51,395 nucleotides of DNA, from contig JANOSH010000043.1 of the NCBI GenBank assembly GCA_031415695.1, forward strand, positions 1 to 51,395, written 5' to 3'. The stretch comes from JANOSH01 sp031415695. Lineage in GTDB: Bacteria > Actinomycetota > Acidimicrobiia > Acidimicrobiales > Ilumatobacteraceae. The notes below the pieces were generated by a model. The model did not search any database and was not told the DNA's origin. It was given only the letters and a program-made list of their open reading frames with translations. The position numbers were made by a program, and so were the translations under genes. This document shows positions 23,573-31,822 of this stretch, piece by piece (position 1 is the stretch's first letter; each line of letters begins with the position of its first letter).

Positions 23573-25540
23573 CTAGATGACGCGGTCGTTGCCGCCATCG
23601 ATGGGGATTTGCGCGCCGGTCGTGGCGCTAAACGTGTCGCTGCACAACTCGGCCACAACCCGAGCAACACCTGCCGAAGTGACTTCTGTGGCCAACAGGT
23701 TTCGTTTCTTGTAGTCGTCCACCGTCATGTCGTACTTTGCCGCACGTTGCGCCAACAGCTCAGGCGTCCACAAGCTGGTGTCGAATACCGCGTCGGGATG
23801 CACGACGTTGATGCGGATACCATCCGACGCCCATTCGAGCGCGGCGACACGCGCCAGTTGTGTCAGGGCGGCCTTCGACGCTGAATACGCGGCAGCACCT
23901 TTGCCGGGAGCAGCAACGTTCTTGGAACCGATAATGACCACACGGCCCCCAACTGGCGACCGGGCCAACAACGGATGAACTACGTGGAGCAGGTTGGCGA
24001 CTGAGTCAAGGTTTACGGCGAGAACGTTGCGCCACTCGGCATCGGTCATGTCTGCAATGGGTACCGTCGCCCCGAAGATTCCGGCGGCAATGACCACGAT
24101 GTCGAGGCCGCCGAACTGTTCCACCGTGGTTCGCACAGCTGCTAGTTGCGCTGCCGAATCGGTGACATCGGCAATGACGTTCAGCGTCGCGGCCCCCGCC
24201 GGCGCAGCGCCTCGGTCGACACCAACAACCGCCGCACCCCGCTTGGACAACTCGGCCGCGCAGGCTCGGCCAATTCCCGACGCCGCACCTGTAACCAGGC
24301 CAACGAACCCAGCGAACAGGGGCGGCGGACCAGCGAGCCGCAACTTGGCTTGCTCCAAATCCCAGTATTCACAGTCGAACAGGTCCCCCTCGCCAAGGGC
24401 TTCATAACCACCCAGATGATCCTCGGACCCTGCGAGTACTGGCATGGTGTGCAGATAGATGTCGGCTGCAATCGCCGCGTCCTTGGCGGTACGGCCCGCC
24501 GTGATCATCCCGAGTTGGGGATCGAGGACAACGCGCGGTGCTGGATCGAGCATCGTGAGAGCGACCCGCCCGCGATGCCGGTTGCGTTCGTAGTACGCGG
24601 CGTATTCGCTCACATACCCCTCGACGTCTCGGCCCAGCATGGGCACCCGTTTGGTACGGATGACATGGTCAGGCGTGAGCGGACCCCGCTGGCTAATCGA
24701 CGCCAGATCGGGCCGCGTCACAAACCGGCGCACCGCCGGGCCAGTGTGTTGTCGTGTGATAAGCGGGAAGCCGGCGACCTTCGACATCTGTCGACGCAGC
24801 TCAGCCAAGTCGGTAAGTAGCGTCTCAGGAAGTTCGCCCGGTTCCTCATGACGCGTCGGTCCGAGTTGGTCGTCCAACCAGCCCTCGGCGGCCGATATCA
24901 GCTCGACATGGCGCTCATAGGCTTGCAGTGACGTATCGCCAAAGGTGAACAAGCCGTGGTTCAACAGCACCATGCCCACGGTGTTGGCGTCGGCCTGATC
25001 GGGCCACGCGTGGCGCACCGCCCGGGCCAGATCGAATCCAGGCATCACGTACGGCACGACTACGATGCGGTCACCAAACACCCGACGTACTGTCGACTCG
25101 CCGTCGGCCAGGTTGGTGAGCTGCACAATGACGTCGGCATGGCTGTGCTGCACCGCCCGGTGGGGTAGGTACGCATGGAGCAAACTTTCAACACTCGGCT
25201 GGGGAGCACCCGGATCAAGCCGAGCGGCCGACAACTCGCGCATCATGTCGGGGTCACTCAGTTCGTTCAGCGACAACAAGTCGCGCAAACGATCAAGTGG
25301 CAGCGGCGTGAATCCCGGCGCTTCGATGGACCCCATATCCCAACCCGAGCCCTTGACCCGCAGAGCTGGAATGACTCGACCCGTGATGTCGTGCCAGTCG
25401 GCCTTCACCGACGAGTTGCCACCACCATGCAACACCAGGTTCGGATCGGAACCGATCAGCCGGGTGCAGTACACGCACTCGGCGAGAGGATCTTGTGCCG
25501 GTGCAACTGCGTGATTCCATCGATTTTCCATGATGGCCAA
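23573..25540 (-). CDS. class II aldolase/short-chain dehydrogenase fusion (RhaD-like)
   Basis: A 655-residue bifunctional protein. The N-terminal class II aldolase/adducin domain (about 1-390) holds LHGGGNSSVK, the metal-binding histidines in LPHRAVQHSHADVIV and VLLNHGLFTFGD, and HLGGYEALGEGDLFD. The C-terminal SDR domain (about 405-655) has GLVTGAASGIGRACAAEL, VVIAAGIFG and YSASKAAL, and ends IPIDGGNDRVI. This architecture matches the rhamnulose-1-phosphate aldolase/lactaldehyde dehydrogenase family (RhaD/RhaE type), which yields DHAP and oxidises lactaldehyde; related fusions act on other sugars. No rhamnose isomerase or kinase gene is nearby, so the exact substrate is open. Confidence 0.9.
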   Translation of the reverse strand: MAIMENRWNHAVAPAQDPLAECVYCTRLIGSDPNLVLHGGGNSSVKADWHDITGRVIPALRVKGSGWDMGSIEAPGFTPLPLDRLRDLLSLNELSDPDMMRELSAARLDPGAPQPSVESLLHAYLPHRAVQHSHADVIVQLTNLADGESTVRRVFGDRIVVVPYVMPGFDLARAVRHAWPDQADANTVGMVLLNHGLFTFGDTSLQAYERHVELISAAEGWLDDQLGPTRHEEPGELPETLLTDLAELRRQMSKVAGFPLITRQHTGPAVRRFVTRPDLASISQRGPLTPDHVIRTKRVPMLGRDVEGYVSEYAAYYERNRHRGRVALTMLDPAPRVVLDPQLGMITAGRTAKDAAIAADIYLHTMPVLAGSEDHLGGYEALGEGDLFDCEYWDLEQAKLRLAGPPPLFAGFVGLVTGAASGIGRACAAELSKRGAAVVGVDRGAAPAGAATLNVIADVTDSAAQLAAVRTTVEQFGGLDIVVIAAGIFGATVPIADMTDAEWRNVLAVNLDSVANLLHVVHPLLARSPVGGRVVIIGSKNVAAPGKGAAAYSASKAALTQLARVAALEWASDGIRINVVHPDAVFDTSLWTPELLAQRAAKYDMTVDDYKKRNLLATEVTSAGVARVVAELCSDTFSATTGAQIPIDGGNDRVI

Positions 25541-25568
25541 CGCTAGCCACTTGGGGTATCACGGGCAC

Positions 25569-26999
25569 TCAACGGCCGTAGAGGCGTGCGAGGTCGATGA
25601 GTTCGACGTCGGCGCGAGTGGACGATTCCCGCACGAGGTTTCGCTCGAATCCTGTGGCGGAAAAGAGCAGTAGGCGGCACCCGCGTTCTTGAGGTGTGGC
25701 CAAGAGCGAACGAACGTGGTCAAGCCTTTCCAAGTCGGAAGTACCGCGTCGCGCCGTCGTGTGCTTCGCTTCGCCGATCGCCGAGATCGAACCCGTCGCG
25801 AGGGTTGCCACGACATCAACTTCGTGGCTCGAACGTGCCTTGGCGTCGGCGATAGTCGTGCTTCCAACGCCTGCGACCGCTGCGAGGCCGAACTCGTGTC
25901 CAGAGGAAAGTGTGGCCTCTCGGCATAGCCGTTCGAAGCTGGGGCCGACGATTTGGCTTCGCCAAGTGGATTCACTCTCGGCCCAAACTGCGTCTTGTTG
26001 ACGTCGACGAATACGTGTTCGATTCGGCCGAATGATTGCGTCGTGAAACGTGATGAATGGATCGGCAAGTTCGTATCGCGATCGTCGCGACCTCACTGGA
26101 TCGGGAATCCTGATCAGAAGGCCGGCCTCGGTCAGTCGCTCGATCGGTCTCGCAAGTGCCGTTGCTGGCCGCCCAGTACGCAACGAGATTCCCGTAGGTG
26201 TTCGATCGCCACGAGCGACTGCCGTAAGTATCGAACGATACACGTTCGCAGATAACGCCGACGACTCCAGAACGAGCGTGTCTTCCTCTAGCAGCGGTGA
26301 CGCCGGAGTTAGAACCCGACTCGTTATCCAGTTGTCGAAATCGGCGAGCGAACTGGGTCCTTCGGTCACGACATCGCGGTAGCCCGGCAGCCCACCTAGG
26401 GCAGCATGGACGAGAACTGCCAAACGGGGATCACCACCAACTCCCCAGTAGCGCGCCGACGTTCGAAAGTCGAACGCGTTGATCACTTGTGCAAGCTGAG
26501 CGCGCCCAAAGAGCGGTTGATCGCGGTCGAGGAGATGCGATATTTGGGCGACCGCAGAACCGCACAGGATGAGACGGTTCGGTGGCACGTTGTTTCGTCG
26601 ACTCGCATCGATCGCTCGTTGGATCACCGATGGAAGCTCCGGGCTCGCCTCGCACAGATAGCCGAACTCGTCGAGTACGACCACCGGGCAGTGCGGCAGG
26701 CGCAGCAGGCCGTCGATCGCTTCTGACCAGGTGCGGTACCGCACGTTGCCGATCCCGGCATGAGTTCCCACAGCTCTACCCAGGTCGTCGAGGTTGAGCG
26801 CGGCGTCTTGGCGCACTGCCTCGATGTACAGCCCGTTCGCAGTCTCAGCCAGCGCCGCGAGCAGGACCGACTTTCCGGCACGACGCGGACCCCACACCAC
26901 ACCGAGGCGGCTTGGATCGGTCATGAACGTCAAGAGATCGCCCCATTCGGCGCCTCGGTCGAATATTCCAGCTGGGCGTTCCAATGTCATATGCTGCAT
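25569..26999 (-). CDS. AAA ATPase with DUF234-like PD-(D/E)XK C-terminal domain
   Basis: A 476-residue 'archaeal-type' ATPase. Walker A GPRRAGKS is at residues 37-44, Walker B VVVLDEFGYL near 105-114, and a sensor-like LILCGSAVAQI near 143-153. A winged-helix segment (TPTGISLRTGRPATALARPIERLTEAGLLIRI) is followed by 'SRYELADPFITFHDAIIRPNR', and the C-terminus has EVDVVATLATGSISAIGEAKHT, the D...ExK core of a PD-(D/E)XK nuclease-like fold (DUF234). Such proteins are common in genomic islands; their role is not established. The start codon lies within an AGCATAT inverted repeat. GC is similar to its neighbours. Confidence 0.85.
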   Translation of the reverse strand: MQHMTLERPAGIFDRGAEWGDLLTFMTDPSRLGVVWGPRRAGKSVLLAALAETANGLYIEAVRQDAALNLDDLGRAVGTHAGIGNVRYRTWSEAIDGLLRLPHCPVVVLDEFGYLCEASPELPSVIQRAIDASRRNNVPPNRLILCGSAVAQISHLLDRDQPLFGRAQLAQVINAFDFRTSARYWGVGGDPRLAVLVHAALGGLPGYRDVVTEGPSSLADFDNWITSRVLTPASPLLEEDTLVLESSALSANVYRSILTAVARGDRTPTGISLRTGRPATALARPIERLTEAGLLIRIPDPVRSRRSRYELADPFITFHDAIIRPNRTRIRRRQQDAVWAESESTWRSQIVGPSFERLCREATLSSGHEFGLAAVAGVGSTTIADAKARSSHEVDVVATLATGSISAIGEAKHTTARRGTSDLERLDHVRSLLATPQERGCRLLLFSATGFERNLVRESSTRADVELIDLARLYGR

Positions 27000-27021
27000 A
27001 GCATATCAACTTGAAGCATAT
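26989..27021. promoter_or_regulatory. triple AGCATAT boxes over the DUF234 ATPase start
   Basis: ATATGCT (26989-26995) and AGCATAT (27000-27006) form a perfect 7-bp inverted repeat with spacer GCAT, and a further AGCATAT stands at 27015-27021. The ATPase ATG (26999-26997) lies in the spacer. This AT-rich patch in a GC-rich context would suit an operator or translational-control hairpin for the ATPase gene. It is just upstream of mtnA on the other strand. Confidence 0.55.
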
Positions 27022-27077
27022 AACTTTGCGGAGCGCCGACCTAGCGACACCGGGTTCGCAAACGCGTAGTCGAACTA

Positions 27078-28073
27078 GTGTCGCGTGTGATGGCTGCTGA
27101 ACGAACCACCGTGGAATGGAACTCGGATTGCGTGGAGCTCATCGACCAGACGCTTCTGCCCGATCGCTACGAGATCATCCAGGTTCGTGACGTGCCAACC
27201 ATGATCAATGCCATTCAACGACTCGCCGTTCGAGGCGCCCCGGCCATTGGTGTCGCCGGTGGATACGGAGTCGCGTTGGCGGCCCGCACACTCACGGGCG
27301 ACGCGCTAGACGCCGCGATAGTAGCCCTACGCACTGCCCGGCCAACCGCGGTCAACCTCGCCCGCATGGTCGACCGTGCCGCAAGCCGCCTCCCATACGG
27401 TGCACCAGCCGTACTCGATGAAGCCCACGCTATCCGGCTCGAAGAACTCAATGCATCGGTCGAACAAGGCCGGCGAGGGGCCGACCTCATCGCCGAACTG
27501 TGCGGCGATCGGCCCGTGCGGGCCATGACCATCTGCAATACCGGTGGCCTCGCAACCGTGGCTCGCGGCACTGCCCTTGCGGTCGTCCACGAACTGTTCG
27601 ATCGCGATCGACTGGTCGAAGCGATTGCGCTCGAAACTCGCCCGTTGCTCCAGGGGGCGCGCCTCACCGCTTGGGAGTTAGGGCGAATGGGGGCACCGTA
27701 CCGATTGATCGTCGATTCGGCCGGCCCATTCTTGTTGTCACGCGGAGCCGCCGACGTGGTGCTCATTGGCGCCGACCGCATCGCTGCCAACGGTGACACT
27801 GCCAACAAGGTCGGCAGCTTCAGCTTGGCGCTTGGGGCGCAGTTCGCGGGCGTTCCGTTCATCGTGGTTGCCCCCGAATCCACCGTGGATCCCGATACCG
27901 CAACAGGAGCCGATATCGAGATCGAGGACCGAGGGGCCGACGAGGTGGTCAGCTTCCGAGGCCAACGCAGCGCACCGCCAGGCACCCGGGCCATCAACCC
28001 GGCGTTCGATGTCACACCGGTGGAACTCATCACCGCCCTCGTCACCGACCAACGCGTGGTGCGATACCGCTAG
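27078..28073 (+). CDS. mtnA: S-methyl-5-thioribose-1-phosphate isomerase
   Basis: A 331-residue member of the eIF2B-alpha/MtnA family. RGAPAIGVAGGYGVALAAR (about 51-69), ICNTGGLATVARGTALAVV with the catalytic Cys near 153, and IGADRIAANGDTANKVGSFSLAL with the catalytic Asp near 232 are all present. It converts methylthioribose-1-phosphate to methylthioribulose-1-phosphate in the methionine salvage pathway. The GTG at 27078 and ATG at 27090 are both possible starts. No mtnB, mtnC, mtnD or mtnK is in the window. The stop shares CTAG with the convergent ABC transporter gene, which belongs to an operon supplying likely upstream enzymes. Confidence 0.93.
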   Translation: MSRVMAAERTTVEWNSDCVELIDQTLLPDRYEIIQVRDVPTMINAIQRLAVRGAPAIGVAGGYGVALAARTLTGDALDAAIVALRTARPTAVNLARMVDRAASRLPYGAPAVLDEAHAIRLEELNASVEQGRRGADLIAELCGDRPVRAMTICNTGGLATVARGTALAVVHELFDRDRLVEAIALETRPLLQGARLTAWELGRMGAPYRLIVDSAGPFLLSRGAADVVLIGADRIAANGDTANKVGSFSLALGAQFAGVPFIVVAPESTVDPDTATGADIEIEDRGADEVVSFRGQRSAPPGTRAINPAFDVTPVELITALVTDQRVVRYR

Positions 28074-29605
28074 CCAGCGGCTGCGACGGAGCCGGCCATG
28101 AGCAGGCCGACGCGCTCGCGTGTTGCTTCCTCTATCGGCAATACGGCCACGATTCGCCCATCGCACATGACTGCGACCCGGTCGGCCAGACCAAGCACCT
28201 CGTCGAGTTCGGCCGACACCAACAACACACCGGCGCCACGGTCACGCGCCGAAACGAGTTGTCGGTGGATGAACTCGATGGAGCCAACATCGACCCCGCG
28301 CGTCGGTTGTGCGGCAACCACAACTTTCAAGTCCTGCGACAATTCACGGGCCACGATGAGCTTTTGCTTGTTGCCGCCTGACAGCGACGAGGCGTGGGTG
28401 TCGATGGACGGCGTGCGAATGTCGTACCGCTTAACGAGTTCGAGAGCCGTTGTCGCCACCGCCGCTGGACGCCGAATGCCATGCTCGGCCCACGGCGCAT
28501 CGTCGAAACGGTTGAGGACCAGATTGTCGGCAATGGAATACGAGCTGACCAAACCGTGCTTCTCGCGATCCTCGGGGATATGGGATACGCCAAGCGCATT
28601 CACCTCGAATGCGCTCATCGCCGTGGATTCGGTGCCCACAACGTGAATGTGGCCGTGTTCAACAGGCCTCATGCCGCAGATTGCCTCGACCAGTTCGCGT
28701 TGCCCGTTGCCCTGTACGCCGGCCACGCCCACGATCTCACCCGATCGAACGTCGAGCGTTACGCCCTTGACAGCGAGGTGGCGTCGGTCGTCACGGACCT
28801 GCACGTCGGCCAGGCTGAGCACAATTTCCCCAGGTGCAGCCGGAGTCTTTTCCACATCGAGAAGGACCGCACGCCCAACCATCATCTCGGCAAGCCCGGC
28901 TTCAGATGTCTCGCTCGGACAAGTAGTGCCAACCACCTTGCCGCCACGCAGGACAACCACACGATCGGCGACCGCCATCACCTCGTGCAGCTTGTGGGTG
29001 ATGAACACAATGCCGGTGCCGCTCGCAGCGAGGCCTCGCATGATGTCGAGCAGTTCGTCGGTCTCTTGCGGGGTGAGCACCGCCGACGGTTCGTCGAGAA
29101 TCAGCACCTTGGCCGAGCGGTACAACGCCTTGATGATCTCGACTCGCTGCTGGATACCAACGGGCAGGTCCTCGACTTCCGCCGTGGGGTCGACTTCAAG
29201 GCCATAGCGCTCGGACAGTTCGCGCACGCTTACCTCGGCCGCACGCATATCGATAAAGCGACCCTTCACCGGCTCGATCCCCAGCACCACGTTTTCGGCA
29301 ACCGTCATAACCGGCACTAGTTGGAAGTGCTGGTGCACCATGCCGATACCCCGCGAAATTGCGTCACGCGGGCTTTTCATATCGACGGTTTCGCCGTTGA
29401 TGATGATCTCACCATCGTCGGGGTGATACAGGCCGAACAACATCTTTACGAGCGTTGACTTACCGGCGCCATTTTCGCCAAGCAACGCCAAGATCTCGCC
29501 CGGGTACACGGCCAGACTCACGTTGTCGTTGGCGATAACTCCGGGAAACCGCTTCGAGATACCGCGGGCTTCAAGCAGCGGTTGGGTGGAAGGAACGTCG
29601 CTCAT
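28070..29605 (-). CDS. nucleoside-type ABC transporter ATP-binding protein (two ABC domains)
   Basis: A 511-residue duplicated ATPase as in the sugar/nucleoside (BmpB/NupA, RbsA-like) class. The first domain has Walker A GENGAGKST (43-51), 'LPVGIQQRVEIIKALYR' as signature region and VLILDEPSAVLT as Walker B. The second has GVAGVQGNGQRELVEAI in place of a full Walker A, SLSGGNKQKLIVARELSQD as signature and VVVAAQPTRGVDVG, which lacks the usual Walker B carboxylate pattern, as is typical of these pairs. It energises import through the two permeases encoded just upstream, three bases apart. Confidence 0.93.
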   Translation of the reverse strand: MSDVPSTQPLLEARGISKRFPGVIANDNVSLAVYPGEILALLGENGAGKSTLVKMLFGLYHPDDGEIIINGETVDMKSPRDAISRGIGMVHQHFQLVPVMTVAENVVLGIEPVKGRFIDMRAAEVSVRELSERYGLEVDPTAEVEDLPVGIQQRVEIIKALYRSAKVLILDEPSAVLTPQETDELLDIMRGLAASGTGIVFITHKLHEVMAVADRVVVLRGGKVVGTTCPSETSEAGLAEMMVGRAVLLDVEKTPAAPGEIVLSLADVQVRDDRRHLAVKGVTLDVRSGEIVGVAGVQGNGQRELVEAICGMRPVEHGHIHVVGTESTAMSAFEVNALGVSHIPEDREKHGLVSSYSIADNLVLNRFDDAPWAEHGIRRPAAVATTALELVKRYDIRTPSIDTHASSLSGGNKQKLIVARELSQDLKVVVAAQPTRGVDVGSIEFIHRQLVSARDRGAGVLLVSAELDEVLGLADRVAVMCDGRIVAVLPIEEATRERVGLLMAGSVAAAG

Positions 29606-29608
29606 GGT

Positions 29609-30595
29609 CTATTCCTTCACATATGCCGTGCCGGCAGCAGCAGGCGGACGGACTCGGCCAGCAAACACAGCCAGCACAACAATGGTGAGAATGTACGGGG
29701 TCATGCTGACGAACTGAGCCGGAATGTCGACCACTTTGTCGAACTGCAACTGGTTGGTGATTCCCGACATCAGGCCAAAGAACAGGGCCGACGCCGCCGC
29801 AAAGAGTGGACGCCAGCGCCCCATAATCATGATGGCTAGTGCCAAGAACCCACGCCCCGATGTCATGGATCGCTGGAAGGTTCCGGCTGACTCGATGGCA
29901 ATGAACGCTCCAGCGAGCCCGGCAAACAGCCCGGCCAATGACGTGTTGATGTAGCGCAACCTTTCGACGCTGACACCGACGGTGTCGGCAGCACTGGGGT
30001 GCTCGCCCACAGCCCGGGTGCGCAGCCCCCAACGAGTACGGAACAGCGCAACATGCATAACGAAAACCGCAAGCATGGCGGTGTACGCAATTGGGCCACG
30101 CTGAAACAACACCGGCCCAATGAGAGGAATCTTGTTGAGAAGCGGAATGTGCCACTCGGGCAGGCCGCCCTTGAGCGTTTTGCCCTGCTGATAAAAGAAC
30201 GAGGTAAACCCGAACGCCAACGTATTGATGACGGTACCGGCAATGATTTGGTCGATACGCCAACGCACCGCGCACAATGCCAGAAACATCCCGGTGAGAA
30301 CGCCCGTGATGAGCGCGGCGGCGATACCGATCCACACCCCCAACGCACTAGCGACAAAGAACCCTGAGAAGGCCGAGGCAAGCATTTGGCCCTCGATACC
30401 GATGTTCACGATCCCGGATCGCTCACAAACGATGGCGCACAAGGCCGCCAGCATCAGTGGAATGGAGTATCGAACGGCGAAACCGAGCACTGCCCTGGTC
30501 TTGAGCGGGTCCCACAGGTTGTACATGGCAAAGGCCACCAGCAAGATGACAGCAATGGCCACAACAACACGCAGCGATGATCGACTGAGTTTCAT
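29609..30595 (-). CDS. nucleoside-type ABC transporter permease 2
   Basis: A 328-residue membrane permease of the BPD_transp_2 family, from the ATG at 30595 that overlaps the upstream stop as TAATG (an in-frame GTG at 30607 lies inside the upstream gene). About eight to ten hydrophobic segments are visible. The family block 'ANLVNIGIEGQML'-like reads IVNIGIEGQMLASAFSGFF, and ERLRYINTSLAGLFAGLAGAFIAIES and GRGFLALAIMIMGRWRP match NupC/YufQ-type subunits of BMP-dependent nucleoside importers. Confidence 0.92.
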   Translation of the reverse strand: MKLSRSSLRVVVAIAVILLVAFAMYNLWDPLKTRAVLGFAVRYSIPLMLAALCAIVCERSGIVNIGIEGQMLASAFSGFFVASALGVWIGIAAALITGVLTGMFLALCAVRWRIDQIIAGTVINTLAFGFTSFFYQQGKTLKGGLPEWHIPLLNKIPLIGPVLFQRGPIAYTAMLAVFVMHVALFRTRWGLRTRAVGEHPSAADTVGVSVERLRYINTSLAGLFAGLAGAFIAIESAGTFQRSMTSGRGFLALAIMIMGRWRPLFAAASALFFGLMSGITNQLQFDKVVDIPAQFVSMTPYILTIVVLAVFAGRVRPPAAAGTAYVKE

Positions 30596-31662
30596 TACGA
30601 CCCCCAACCCGTTGTCAGCTGCACCTGTTCGCCTGGTTCCGCGTTGCGACGACGCAAAACCCAGCGGATAATGACCGGCGCGGCCACGAACAGCAAGATG
30701 ATGCCAAGAACACCGTCGATGATCTCGGGTGACAGCCCGGCGTCGGCCTGCAGCTTGGTATTGGAGGCCCGCAGCGCGCCGATCAACATCGCTGATGGAA
30801 TCGCTGCTCTCGGGCTCACCCGGGCCAGCAGCGCAATGGTGATGCCGTCGAACCCCAGGTTGCCACCCGACAACGGTTCGAAATGGCCGACGACGCCCTG
30901 GGTTTCGATGGCGCCGCCGAGGCCTGCGAGCCCACCGCTGATGCCCATGGCCAGCACCGTGGTCTTGGCAACCGACATTCCGGCGTAATGAGCCGCGTGT
31001 TTGTTAGCACCCACGGTGTTCATTCGGAACCCGACAGTCGTGCGGCTGATAAGAAACCAAACCGCGAATGCAATAGCTACAGCAAGTGGGAAGCCGAGCG
31101 GGAAGTCAAAGATTCTCCCGATGCGAGCCGTGGGCTGGATTGGTGGCGTTCGAGAAACGGCTTGACCCTTCATCTGCCAGGCTTCACCCGCCAACCAGTC
31201 GGTCAGATTGGCGATAATGGTGTTGAGCATGATGGTCGAAATGACCTCGTGAACGTTGCGGGTGGCCTTCAAGAACCCGGCCAGGGCGCCAACCCCAGCA
31301 CCGGTTACCGCACCGACCAGCAACGTGAACGGGATGTGGATTGCCGTCGGCAACTTGAGTCGATAGCCGACATAGGCCGCCGTAATTGAACCGAACACCA
31401 GTTGACCTTGGGCACCAATGTTGAACAAGCCGGCTTTGAGCCCAACAATCACCGCTACACCCGCCAGAATTAGCGGGGTGGCCTTTTCCAACGTGCGACC
31501 AAATGCCTCGCTGCCGTTGAACGCCCCGTTGTAGATGGCCTTGGCCGCCAAGCCAGGGTTCTTGCCCTGAATGACGATTAGTACGGCACCAACCACAAAC
31601 GCCAAAAGCACCGACGCGACCGGCAGCAACGACCGCTCCAAACGCCTTCGATCAACCAACAC
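30595..31662 (-). CDS. nucleoside-type ABC transporter permease 1
   Basis: A 355-residue polytopic membrane protein of the YufP/NupB type. Recognisable stretches are 'LKAGLFNIGAQGQLVFGSITAAYVGY', NVHEVISTIMLNTIIANLTDWL, and 'GFDGITIALLARVSPRAAIPSAMLIGALRA', all typical for nucleoside permeases that partner BMP-family binding proteins. It starts at a GTG (31662). A strong hairpin about 100 bases upstream separates it from the binding-protein gene. It is coupled to the second permease by a TAATG overlap. Confidence 0.92.
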   Translation of the reverse strand: MLVDRRRLERSLLPVASVLLAFVVGAVLIVIQGKNPGLAAKAIYNGAFNGSEAFGRTLEKATPLILAGVAVIVGLKAGLFNIGAQGQLVFGSITAAYVGYRLKLPTAIHIPFTLLVGAVTGAGVGALAGFLKATRNVHEVISTIMLNTIIANLTDWLAGEAWQMKGQAVSRTPPIQPTARIGRIFDFPLGFPLAVAIAFAVWFLISRTTVGFRMNTVGANKHAAHYAGMSVAKTTVLAMGISGGLAGLGGAIETQGVVGHFEPLSGGNLGFDGITIALLARVSPRAAIPSAMLIGALRASNTKLQADAGLSPEIIDGVLGIILLFVAAPVIIRWVLRRRNAEPGEQVQLTTGWGS

Positions 31663-31758
31663 TGTCCCCCATTACGAAATTCGACGACGACATCAGGACG
31701 TGAGCAATCAGCTCAAATGCCCTCTTGTGACTGTAGTTCACCACTGGTGCGAAAACGA

Positions 31759-31790
31759 GACAACCGGGTGGCAATCGCCACCCGGTTGTC
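31759..31790 (-). terminator. perfect 14-bp hairpin, likely attenuator between binding protein and permease genes
   Basis: GACAACCGGGTGGC (31759-31772) and GCCACCCGGTTGTC (31777-31790) pair perfectly around the tetraloop AATC. Read on the minus strand, the stem lies 33 bases after the binding-protein stop and is followed by TCGTTTT, a short U-run. A leaky terminator here would give more binding protein than permease, a common arrangement in ABC importer operons. A role in mRNA 3'-end protection would look the same. Confidence 0.8.
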
Positions 31791-31822
31791 TTACAACACG
31801 TCGTTCTGGATCGAAGCCCAGA

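Noticed and set aside
28394..29320. Plus-strand open frame across the ABC ATPase
   Set aside because: Antisense of a gene with Walker and signature motifs; no protein-like composition.
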